Positions 1-5,802 of a stretch of DNA of 5,977 nt are shown piece by piece. This DNA comes from Thermoplasmata archaeon (GTDB taxonomy: Archaea > Thermoplasmatota > Thermoplasmata > Thermoplasmatales > Thermoplasmataceae). The stretch is taken from NCBI GenBank assembly GCA_021827885.1, contig JAKAUD010000244.1, positions 1 through 5,977 of the forward strand, written 5' to 3'. The translations under genes and the position numbers were made by a program. The notes under the pieces are model-generated. The model saw nothing but the letters and a program-made list of their open reading frames with translations, had not been told where the DNA came from and made no database searches. Numbering within the stretch: position 1 is the first letter of the stretch; each line of letters starts with the position of its first letter.

Positions 1-1
1 T

Positions 2-475
2 GTATACTCTCACATAGGCTATAACATGAAGGTTACAGACCTTCAGGCGGCTATTGGAGTGGCACAGCTTAAAAAGATAGGTTTATTTGTGGAGAAAAGG
101 AGGCATAATTTTAGATACTTATATGAGCGCCTGAAAGAATTCGAATATGTTTTCGACCTTCCAGTTGCACTTAAGAAGTCAAATCCATCCTGGTTTGCTT
201 TTCCATTGACTGTGAGGAAAGATGCCCCTTTTGGAAGAAACGAGATTGTCAGTTTTCTAGAAGAGAAAAAGATTATGACAAGACCTATTTTTGCGGGAAA
301 CTTAATTAGACATCCTGCATATTCAGGTATTGAAAAGAGGGTCGGTTCAGAGTTATATATTACGGATAAGGTTATGAACAATTCATTTTTCATTGGTGTG
401 TACCCAGGGATTAATGATGAAATGCTTGATTATGTTGGATATAAATTTGAGGAATTTCTTCGAGGGCATAAATGA
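2..475 (+). CDS. rfbH: CDP-4-keto-6-deoxy-D-glucose 3-dehydratase (E1), C-terminal part, 5' end outside the window
   Basis: The frame is open from the window's first bases, so this is the last 157 residues of a protein that is usually about 430-440 residues long. It starts with YSHIGYNMKVTDLQAAIG, a signature of the RfbH/AscC/DdhC branch of aspartate-aminotransferase-fold sugar enzymes. It continues through the C-terminal small domain, including PSWFAFPLTV and the TRPIFAGNLIRHPAY segment. Family knowledge: this PMP-dependent, [2Fe-2S] enzyme removes the C3 hydroxyl of CDP-4-keto-6-deoxyglucose, with electrons supplied by an NADH reductase. The histidine that replaces the usual PLP-lysine and the cluster cysteines lie upstream of the window, and no cysteine occurs in this part. 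The stop overlaps the next start as ATGA, consistent with translational coupling to its reductase. The ATG at 26 is an internal methionine, not the start. Confidence 0.93.
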   Translation, partial: VYSHIGYNMKVTDLQAAIGVAQLKKIGLFVEKRRHNFRYLYERLKEFEYVFDLPVALKKSNPSWFAFPLTVRKDAPFGRNEIVSFLEEKKIMTRPIFAGNLIRHPAYSGIEKRVGSELYITDKVMNNSFFIGVYPGINDEMLDYVGYKFEEFLRGHK

Positions 476-1173
476 TAACCACCCTTGCTCAGGTTAAATT
501 AGAAAAGAAGGTCAGTGACAGTCTTTTCTTGATATCAGTTAGTCTTGAAAGATACAAAGAATGGATCCCTGGTATGTTCATGCAAATTTCACTTGACGTG
601 AGGAGTGGGAGTAATTACTGGCTTGATTCAAAGGCATTCAGCTTTGCAAGTTGGGGATCACCAGAAGCCAGAATTCTCGTGAGGCGCGAGGGTTTTTTCA
701 CGCGGGAACTCGTATCTCGATCAGAAGTTGGGTTCCTGACTTCGGTGAGGTACCCATTTGGGGATTTTCTGTTGAATTCTCATTCCGATAAAGTTCTTAT
801 TGCTGGTGGGGCTGGAATTTCAGTTTATTTAAGCTATTTGGACTTTATCAGGTTGCGTGGCAATGATAATAAGGTTACGTTTCTTTTTTGTTCGGCCAAA
901 AGGACTGAGGAAAGTCTGCTAAGAATTTATGAGAAAGATATTCCCAGCGGGGTTATCGTTAAACAATTTATCACAGGTCCCGGTTCGTATGGGTATACTG
1001 GAAGGATAATTATTGACACCATAAGAAAGGACATTTCAGAAATTAAATCAAAAGAATTTTACGTTTGTGGACCACCGCATTTCAACAGATATTGGGCAGA
1101 AAAGTTGAGAGAACTCGGATTAAAATTCAAAATGGAACAATGGATAACTACCGGAGGAGAGAAGCTACAATGA
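472..1173 (+). CDS. Ferredoxin-reductase-type FAD/NAD(P)H oxidoreductase, probable E3 reductase for RfbH
   Basis: This 233-residue protein has a ferredoxin-NADP reductase layout. An N-terminal beta-barrel FAD domain carries KAFSFAS (54-60, the RxYS-type flavin motif with Lys for Arg) and GFFTREL (74-80). A C-terminal nucleotide domain carries IAGGAGIS (110-117) and FYVCGPPHF (196-204). Only two cysteines are present (140 and 199), so there is no plant-type [2Fe-2S] domain and no PyrK-like C-terminal cysteine cluster. Enterobacterial E3 (AscD/DdhD) has an N-terminal [2Fe-2S] domain that is absent here. Its role as electron donor to RfbH is inferred from the ATGA overlaps with rfbH before it and rfbF after it. 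The start at 472 has GAGGG at 462-466. It could instead act with a separate ferredoxin. Family assignment is secure; substrate and partner are inferred. Confidence 0.82.
   Translation: MITTLAQVKLEKKVSDSLFLISVSLERYKEWIPGMFMQISLDVRSGSNYWLDSKAFSFASWGSPEARILVRREGFFTRELVSRSEVGFLTSVRYPFGDFLLNSHSDKVLIAGGAGISVYLSYLDFIRLRGNDNKVTFLFCSAKRTEESLLRIYEKDIPSGVIVKQFITGPGSYGYTGRIIIDTIRKDISEIKSKEFYVCGPPHFNRYWAEKLRELGLKFKMEQWITTGGEKLQ
1153..1157 (+). promoter_or_regulatory. Ribosome binding site that decides the rfbF start
   Basis: GGAGG lies 12 nt before the ATG at 1170. It supports that start over an in-frame ATG at 1065, which would add 35 residues with no family counterpart and would overlap the reductase gene by more than 100 nt. 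Confidence 0.6.
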
Positions 1174-1949
1174 AGGTTGTCATACTTGCAGGTGGTCTGG
1201 GGACTAGACTGAGCGAGGAAACCGTCGTGAAACCCAAACCGATGGTTGAAATAGGGCCAGAACCAATACTTTGGCATATAATGAAAATATATTCTCATTT
1301 CGGGTTCAATAACTTTATAATATGCGGCGGTTACAAACAAGAGATGATCAAACAGTACTTTAACCTGTATAGTGTGAATCATAGTACCGTCGAGTTTACA
1401 TTTCCCCCGCTTAAATCTACTATACTTGATCCCCCAAAAGAAAACTGGAATGTTACCGTGGTAGACACAGGATTTTCCACCATGACTGGAGGTAGAATCA
1501 AAAGAATAAAGCGGTTCGTAGAAGGTGAAAATGGATTTATGCTGACGTATGGGGATGGTTTGGCCAACATAAATATAGAAAAACTCCTACACTACCACAA
1601 AAGCAAAAAGAAAGTTGTCACTGTGACAGCAGTGAAACCGAAGGGGAGGTTTGGCGCATTGGATATTAGCAGCGATGGCACCGTCACATCCTTTACTGAA
1701 AAACCACCAGGTGATGGTATGTGGATAAATGGTGGATTCTATGTTATGGAAGATGAAGTGTTTGATTATATAAATGGCGACGTAACAGTTTGGGAAGACG
1801 AACCAATGATTAGACTATCGAAAGAAAGGAAAATGATAGCCTATAAACACAAAGGTTTCTGGAAGCCCATGGATACAATGACAGACAAGAGAGAATTGGA
1901 ATCCATGTGGAATTCAGGCAATGCACCCTGGAAAGTCTGGGACAAGTGA
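1170..1949 (+). CDS. rfbF: Glucose-1-phosphate cytidylyltransferase
   Basis: This 259-residue protein matches the usual RfbF length of about 257. It makes CDP-glucose from glucose-1-phosphate and CTP in the cytoplasm, the first committed step to CDP-6-deoxy and 3,6-dideoxy sugars. Visible motifs are LAGGLGTRLSEET (6-18) and KPKPM (21-25) for nucleotide binding, and YGDGLANINI (127-136) with D129 as the probable metal ligand. VTAVKPKGRFGALD (152-165), FTEKPPGDGMWINGGF (175-190) and the near-universal RfbF ending with FWKPMDT (230-236) and WNSGNAPWKVW (247-257) follow. These distinguish it from the RmlA thymidylyltransferases. The ATG overlaps the reductase stop (ATGA), and the SDR gene starts 2 nt after its stop. 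All key residues appear intact. Confidence 0.96.
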   Translation: MKVVILAGGLGTRLSEETVVKPKPMVEIGPEPILWHIMKIYSHFGFNNFIICGGYKQEMIKQYFNLYSVNHSTVEFTFPPLKSTILDPPKENWNVTVVDTGFSTMTGGRIKRIKRFVEGENGFMLTYGDGLANINIEKLLHYHKSKKKVVTVTAVKPKGRFGALDISSDGTVTSFTEKPPGDGMWINGGFYVMEDEVFDYINGDVTVWEDEPMIRLSKERKMIAYKHKGFWKPMDTMTDKRELESMWNSGNAPWKVWDK

Positions 1950-1951
1950 AT

Positions 1952-2920
1952 ATGGATTCGAAAAAAATTGCAATTTTTGGCAGCACAGGATTCATCGGCT
2001 CAAACTTGTCCAGAAGTCTCCTTTCCACGGATAGCGAGATTCACGTATTTATAAGAATCAGCTCTAACATCTGGAGGCTAGAAGATATAAGGGATTCATT
2101 GCAAATTCATTATTATAAAGATATTTTAGATCGAGAAGTCCCTCACCGATTAAAAGAAATCAGACCGGAAATAGTTGTAAATGCGATTGGTGCAGTGAGT
2201 GATCTTAATGAGAGTTCATACCAACAATGGAAACCAAACTTCTTAAGTCTGATACCTCTTGCAAAAGCAGCAAAATTTTCAAATGTCAACCGCTTGATCC
2301 ATCTCGGTTCTTCCTTTGAGTATGGGACAGCTAGCCAGAAATACCAAAAGCTTGGCGAAGAAGCAGAGTGTAACCCTGTCAGCGAATACGGATTAGCCAA
2401 ATTATTTCAAACGAACTACTGTTCCTACCTTAACAGGAAGGGCGTACTTTCAGTAACAGTTCTTAGAATTTTCAACGTGTTTGGAGAATATGAATCAAGG
2501 GAAAGACTAATTCCAGCGGTGACCCTGAAAGCGCTAGATGGGCAAACCATTGAATTGCATAATCCCAAGGTGGAAAGAGATTTCATCTGGATCAAGGATG
2601 TAATATCGGCTATAAATAGAATGATCGACGATTATGGAAATAACAGCTTCGACGGTATTTTTAATGTTGGAACAGGTACATCAACGATAGTCGAGAAGGT
2701 TGCTAGAACACTTGTAAGAGAAGCAGGAGGAAGATCAAAAATATTGAAATATGGCGAAGATGCGCGGGCTGAAAACTACATCCCAGGCCCAATTGCAGAT
2801 ATTTCAAAGATGGTAAGGGTAACAGGCTGGAAGCCAAAATATGACGTCAGTTACGCACTGAAGCAAACAGTGAAATGGTTCAAAAAAAATAAGGGTAAGT
2901 ATAAAGATTTATATGGATAA
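1952..2920 (+). CDS. Extended short-chain dehydrogenase/reductase, probable CDP-3,6-dideoxyhexose 4-ketoreductase or epimerase
   Basis: This 322-residue NAD(P)-dependent extended SDR has a Rossmann motif GSTGFIG (10-16), a catalytic serine region HLGSSFEYG (117-125) and an active-site YGLAK (Y146, K150). RIFNVFGEYESRERLIP (172-188) and the RDFIWIKDV region (209-217) form the nucleotide-sugar pocket side. The C-terminal part (EDARAEN near 269-275, TGWKPKYDVSYAL at 291-303) resembles CDP-abequose/paratose synthases such as RfbJ/RfbS. Position in a CDP-dideoxyhexose cluster makes reduction of the C4 ketone after RfbH the likely role. The stereochemistry, and so the product, cannot be deduced. 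UDP- or GDP-sugar 4-epimerases are alternatives. The start at 1952 is 2 nt after the rfbF stop. An in-frame ATG at 1907 would add 15 residues ahead of the usual N-terminus and is less likely. Confidence 0.8.
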   Translation: MDSKKIAIFGSTGFIGSNLSRSLLSTDSEIHVFIRISSNIWRLEDIRDSLQIHYYKDILDREVPHRLKEIRPEIVVNAIGAVSDLNESSYQQWKPNFLSLIPLAKAAKFSNVNRLIHLGSSFEYGTASQKYQKLGEEAECNPVSEYGLAKLFQTNYCSYLNRKGVLSVTVLRIFNVFGEYESRERLIPAVTLKALDGQTIELHNPKVERDFIWIKDVISAINRMIDDYGNNSFDGIFNVGTGTSTIVEKVARTLVREAGGRSKILKYGEDARAENYIPGPIADISKMVRVTGWKPKYDVSYALKQTVKWFKKNKGKYKDLYG

Positions 2921-2937
2921 AATATCATTTAGAAAAA

Positions 2938-3153
2938 ATGATGAGAATGCCATTAGTGGGAGAAGGTGTGTACATAAGCACCAAATTAACTGAGATATTG
3001 ATGAATAAAGGTCACGAAGTAACCGGACCCGACAGATCTCTCTTTGGAGGAACTTCGGATAATGTTGAATGCGTCACTAAGATACAGGGTAATTATTTAG
3101 TTAACTCATGTGGAATCAGCTTTAACAATATTATCAAAGGGTCAGGGAGATAA
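2938..3153 (+). pseudogene. Decayed N-terminal remnant of an NAD-dependent sugar epimerase/dehydratase (extended SDR)
   Basis: The 71-codon frame reads like the first 55-60 residues of an extended SDR. It has a beta-alpha unit (VGEGVYISTKLTEILMNKGH) followed by EVTGPDRSLFGGTSDNVE, where family members commonly have a second strand ending in D-R and a GG turn. The Rossmann GxxGxxG is broken: G8 remains, but V11 and S14 replace the second and third glycines, and P5 sits in the first strand. The catalytic Tyr/Lys half is absent, and the frame stops 4 nt before rfbG. The last 20 residues only loosely resemble an SDR. No clear ribosome site precedes the ATG. It interrupts otherwise tight coupling, as expected for a deletion or recombination scar. 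A functional 71-residue protein is possible but unlikely. Confidence 0.6.
3145..3149 (+). promoter_or_regulatory. Ribosome binding site for rfbG
   Basis: GGGAG ends 8 nt before the ATG at 3158. It lies inside the last codons of the decayed SDR remnant, so ribosomes finishing that remnant (stop at 3151-3153) could reinitiate at rfbG. Confidence 0.5.
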
Positions 3154-3157
3154 TGCA

Positions 3158-4219
3158 ATGAATGATAAGTTTTTCAGAAACAAAAAAGTGATGATAACTG
3201 GACATACAGGCTTCATCGGTTCCTGGCTAACAAAGTCGCTGTTGATGATGGGAGCAAATATCTTGGGGTATTCGCTTGAGCCACCCACGAAGCCTAATAT
3301 TTATGACGCAATCGCCTTAAGTAAAGATATAAGAGACCTGAGAAAAGATATCAGGGATAAGAAGTCTTTAAAAGAGGGAATCTATGAATTCCAACCTGAA
3401 ATTGTATTTCATTTGGCTGCTCAGCCAATAGTTCTCGAATCATATAAGATTCCTACTCAAACCTTTGAGATTAATGTTATTGGTACTGTGAATCTTCTTG
3501 ACAACTTAAGAAAGACCAATTCAGTCAAGGTTATTATAGTGATGACAAGCGATAAAGTTTACAAAAACAACGAATGGTTCTATCCATACAGAGAAATTGA
3601 TTCTCTAGGTGGAAGAGACCCCTATAGCGCTAGTAAATCATGCCAGGATATCGTAGTAAATTCGTTTAGGGAAAGCTATTTCCACGACATGGGAGTAAGC
3701 GTTTCAAGTATAAGAGCGGGTAATGTCATAGGCGGCGGAGATTGGGGGAAATACAGAATTGTTCCGGACATCGTAAAAGGACTAATTGCAAATGAAATTG
3801 TGAAGATAAGGAATCCTAATTCCATACGACCCTGGCAATATGTAATGGAGCCTGTCTCAGGAATGTTAAACCTAGCAGAAAAAATGTGGAATGATACTAA
3901 ATTTTCTGGAGACTGGAACTTTGGACCTAACGATCAAAAAGCGGCAACCGTAAAGGAGCTTGCTGACAAATTAATCAAAAATTGGAAAGATGGAAGCTAC
4001 TCCGTAGTAAATGATAGTGAGGTTCGTGAAGCGCATTATCTTCAACTCGATATTAATAAGGCTAAAAATATGCTTAAATGGCATCCAAATTATGGTCTTG
4101 AAGAATCCGTAAGAAAAACGGTAGAATGGTACAGGGAATACTACAGAGACAGGAGGAGCGCTAACAAAATCACGGAAGGTCAAATAGAGACATATTTTGA
4201 AGGTAAAAACGATGCATGA
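3158..4219 (+). CDS. rfbG: CDP-glucose 4,6-dehydratase
   Basis: This 353-residue extended SDR is close to the family length of about 355-360. It converts CDP-glucose to CDP-4-keto-6-deoxyglucose, using tightly bound NAD+. Motifs seen are GHTGFIG (15-21), VFHLAAQPIV (83-92), and TSDKVY (130-135), with Lys133 where dTDP-glucose dehydratases have Glu. GGRDPYSASK (151-160) holds the catalytic Y156/K160, and RAGNVIGGGDW (186-196) and RNPNSIRPWQYVMEP (218-232) are hallmarks of RfbG. The start at 3158 has GGGAG at 3145-3149 and puts the Rossmann motif in its usual place. An in-frame ATG at 3110 would add 16 residues overlapping the preceding remnant. It feeds RfbH at the left of the window, although the remnant separates it from the tightly coupled genes. 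No lesions are visible. Confidence 0.96.
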   Translation: MNDKFFRNKKVMITGHTGFIGSWLTKSLLMMGANILGYSLEPPTKPNIYDAIALSKDIRDLRKDIRDKKSLKEGIYEFQPEIVFHLAAQPIVLESYKIPTQTFEINVIGTVNLLDNLRKTNSVKVIIVMTSDKVYKNNEWFYPYREIDSLGGRDPYSASKSCQDIVVNSFRESYFHDMGVSVSSIRAGNVIGGGDWGKYRIVPDIVKGLIANEIVKIRNPNSIRPWQYVMEPVSGMLNLAEKMWNDTKFSGDWNFGPNDQKAATVKELADKLIKNWKDGSYSVVNDSEVREAHYLQLDINKAKNMLKWHPNYGLEESVRKTVEWYREYYRDRRSANKITEGQIETYFEGKNDA

Positions 4220-4223
4220 GGTA

Positions 4224-4287
4224 ATGTCAAAAAATAAATTGTGTTCATTGATTAATTGCTTTGCCCCCTTAAATAAAGCGACAGCAT
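4224..4287 (+). pseudogene. Possible 5' part of a small gene split by the insertion sequence
   Basis: An ATG 4 nt after the rfbG stop opens a frame for 21 codons up to the insertion-sequence tip, then continues 10 codons into the element and stops at 4317-4319. If the element and a 4-base target copy are removed, joining base 4287 to 5546, the frame continues exactly into the open frame ending at 5802. That would give a protein of about 106 residues (ATA-LSPIRGPEH at the joint). GAGGT at 4218-4222 is very close to the ATG, so the true start may be a nearby TTG. The short length means an open frame here could be chance. The product is unrecognised. Confidence 0.33.
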
Positions 4288-4301
4288 TGTCCTATAGGGT
4301 T
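4288..4301 (+). repeat. Left terminal inverted repeat of the IS3-family element
   Basis: TGTCCTATAGGGTT pairs with the reverse complement of the right end (TGTCTTATAGGATT) at 12 of 14 positions; both differences are transitions. The match extends outwards: GACA at 4280-4283 is the reverse complement of TGTC at 5546-5549, giving 18 matches over 22 bases. Confidence 0.8.
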
Positions 4302-4304
4302 AAC

Positions 4305-4313
4305 AATATATTA
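4305..4313 (+). promoter_or_regulatory. Candidate TATA-like promoter box for the transposase gene
   Basis: The AT-only stretch AATATATTA lies just inside the left inverted repeat, its centre about 37 nt before the transposase ATG. If this is an archaeal TATA box, transcription would start near 4335, leaving a very short leader. Such AT-rich strings are common here, so the call is weak. Confidence 0.25.
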
Positions 4314-4325
4314 CACTAAGAATTG

Positions 4326-4333
4326 AAGGAGGT
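4326..4333 (+). promoter_or_regulatory. Ribosome binding site of the transposase gene
   Basis: AAGGAGGT is a strong match to the 16S rRNA 3' end, 12 nt before the ATG at 4346. A second purine run, GGAAGGA at 4336-4342, is closer. Both support the start at 4346. Confidence 0.55.
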
Positions 4334-4345
4334 CTGGAAGGAACT

Positions 4346-5497
4346 ATGATTGAAAGGAGACGCCGGAAACAGGAAGAGAAACTTGCACTTATCTCGAAGA
4401 TCGCTGAGGGCGGGAAGGTTGTGGAAACTTGCAGGAAGCATTGTATTGATACTGCAATGTACTGCAAGTGGAAAACATCCTATGAAACTTTCGGCATTGA
4501 TGGTCTTAAGCCCAAGGGCATGAGACTTCCTAGGACGATGAGGAACCCCATGAAGGAGAACGCTCGGCTGAAGAGAATGATTGCTGAAAAAGAGCTTGCA
4601 ATTGAACTGCTGCAGGACGTATTAAAAAAGGAGGTCCCGGCAATAATGGAGAAATACGGCGCAATCACAAGTTTTTCTGATGTATCAAGGTATACCGGAA
4701 TCCCAAGGTCATCATTCTATTCCCGCAGGAGAGAGGGAAAGAGGAGCAGGAAACCCTCTTCTTTCACCATACGCAATGTGGAAGGAGTTGACGAGATCGT
4801 TCTAAATTTCACTGTTGAGAACGTGATCGTGGGCCTCCTCTCTCAAGAATTTGTGTGCTACGGTTATAAGAAAATCACAAAGCACGTTAAGAATTTCTGG
4901 TACATGACCAACAGGAAAAAGGTAAGGAGACCGATGAAGGAAAACGACCTCCTGAACCATTCGAACGGGCGAGAGAGAGGGAGGCGGGTAATCGATATGA
5001 AGTTCAACCTGACCATGCCCAAAGGAATCTGGGGGATCGACATAAAGTATGTCTGGGTTCATGATGAATCCATGAATGCTTTTCTCCTCGTCCTGATGGA
5101 CTGTTTCACACGCGAGGAGATTGGCCATTACGTAGGGTATTCCTGCAGGAAGAACAACGTGAAGATTGTCACGGGGTTCCCCTTCCACGACAGGGGAACT
5201 GGGAACATAAAGAATCTGAGGATAAGGAGTGACGATGACTCACAGTCTATAGCAGGGACGGTCGAGGAATACCTTTCCTCCGTTGACATATCCCACGAAG
5301 CGATTAATCCTGTCACCCACCAGGAAGACGGCTACAATGAGGCCATGAACTCTATAACCGAGAGGGAGCTGATCAGGCAGGTCGAATTCGATTCCCTCGA
5401 AGATGCGAAGAACATCATTAACGGGTACATGATGTTCTACAACAGCGAGAGAATACATTCAGCAATAAAATACGAGACACCAAAGGAGATACACTAG
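4346..5497 (+). CDS. IS3-family DDE transposase, single-frame OrfAB type
   Basis: This 383-residue protein looks full-length. Residues about 11-60 form a helix-turn-helix domain like IS3 OrfA. Residues 68-97 are a Leu/Ile-rich helix suited to a coiled-coil (leucine-zipper-like) dimer. Residues 103-127 (ITSFSDVSRYTGIPRSSFY) match the HTH at the start of OrfB, and 226-383 are the rve integrase core. Catalytic residues are D232 (WGIDIKYV), D296 (RSDDDSQ) and E332 (GYNEAMNS). The last two have exactly 35 residues between them, the IS3 DD35E spacing. The family ending YNSERIHSAIKYETPKE is present. The common DNGSQ after the second Asp is DDDSQ here, an atypical change. Most IS3 elements need a -1 frameshift to join OrfA and OrfB; here they are one frame. 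Activity is plausible but unproven. Confidence 0.92.
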   Translation: MIERRRRKQEEKLALISKIAEGGKVVETCRKHCIDTAMYCKWKTSYETFGIDGLKPKGMRLPRTMRNPMKENARLKRMIAEKELAIELLQDVLKKEVPAIMEKYGAITSFSDVSRYTGIPRSSFYSRRREGKRSRKPSSFTIRNVEGVDEIVLNFTVENVIVGLLSQEFVCYGYKKITKHVKNFWYMTNRKKVRRPMKENDLLNHSNGRERGRRVIDMKFNLTMPKGIWGIDIKYVWVHDESMNAFLLVLMDCFTREEIGHYVGYSCRKNNVKIVTGFPFHDRGTGNIKNLRIRSDDDSQSIAGTVEEYLSSVDISHEAINPVTHQEDGYNEAMNSITERELIRQVEFDSLEDAKNIINGYMMFYNSERIHSAIKYETPKEIH

Positions 5498-5527
5498 AAA
5501 TGTATGGAAAAGAGCCAAAAAGCATAA

Positions 5528-5541
5528 AATCCTATAAGACA
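5528..5541 (-). repeat. Right terminal inverted repeat of the IS3-family element
   Basis: AATCCTATAAGACA is the imperfect inverted copy of 4288-4301 (12 of 14). Together with the next bases it forms a perfect 14-bp palindrome, AGACAATATTGTCT, at 5537-5550 across the element/host junction. Confidence 0.8.
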
Positions 5542-5802
5542 ATATTGTCTCCAATTAGGGGTCCTGAGCATAATGATTTTAATAATATATTTTTAAGACC
5601 GGTGAATTATCATAATTCGCCTTTTATCTGTGATGATTCCGATGAAATTATTGAATTCCATGATAGTTTCAATGAAGGAAGCTCTCTAGAAATAGATATA
5701 GGAACACCTAAAGTTGTTACCAATATTTATGCAAATAATGTGGGTGCAGAAATCTACGCCGTAATATCAACTTTTGACTCTGGTGGCATAAGTGTATTGT
5801 AA
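5542..5802 (+). pseudogene. 3' part of an unrecognised small gene, left of the glycosyltransferase and truncated by the IS
   Basis: The frame is open from inside the IS to a TAA at 5800-5802. The first 14 residues from an ATG at 5500 come from the IS right end; the 86 host-encoded residues start at 5542. The host part is acidic in the middle (ICDDSDEIIEFHDSFNEG) and ends in a beta-like, hydrophobic stretch (KVVTNIYANNVGAEIYAVIS). No signal peptide or convincing transmembrane segment is seen, and I do not recognise the family. Its 3' end overlaps the GTG proposed as the glycosyltransferase start by a few bases, suggesting it was the preceding gene of the same operon. It is strongly A+T-rich. 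AAGGAG at 5483-5488 could allow translation as a 100-residue IS-host chimera. It may be the second half of the frame at 4224-4287. Confidence 0.45.

Larger units (their letters stand above)
4288..5541 (+). mobile_element. IS3-family insertion sequence, about 1254 bp
   Basis: The element is bounded by TG at 4288 and CA at 5541, the IS3-family tip dinucleotides. Imperfect 14-bp terminal inverted repeats and one DDE transposase gene fill nearly all of it. Its length is typical of IS3 members (1.2-1.5 kb). The flanking tetramers are gcat (4284-4287) and atat (5542-5545), matching in the last two bases only, so a clean target duplication is not present. It is more G+C-rich than the DNA to its right: 31 G/C in the 60 bases from 4981, against 17 in the 60 from 5581. 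An alternative outer boundary is 4280-5549, if the inverted repeat includes the extra GACA/TGTC tips. Confidence 0.8.

Noticed and set aside
1065..1169. Upstream in-frame extension of RfbF by 35 residues
   Set aside because: It overlaps the reductase's CGPP region in another frame, has no family counterpart, and the 1170 start has a GGAGG site and an ATGA overlap.
472..1173. Dihydroorotate dehydrogenase electron-transfer subunit (PyrK)
   Set aside because: PyrK has a C-terminal four-cysteine [2Fe-2S] motif; only two cysteines exist here and the neighbours are dideoxyhexose genes, not pyrimidine genes.
1059..1382. 107-codon open frame on the minus strand across the reductase/rfbF junction
   Set aside because: It overlaps two genes with clear family motifs on the opposite strand and has no recognisable features.
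4802..5188. 128-codon open frame on the minus strand
   Set aside because: It lies wholly inside the well-supported transposase gene and shows no recognisable domain; it is a shadow frame.
5537..5550. Perfect palindrome AGACAATATTGTCT as a transcription-factor operator
   Set aside because: It is explained by the IS right end meeting a flanking TGTC. A regulator role has no other support.
5583..5597. T-rich run as an archaeal transcription terminator
   Set aside because: It lies inside the open frame ending at 5802, in generally A+T-rich DNA, and no gene ends just before it.
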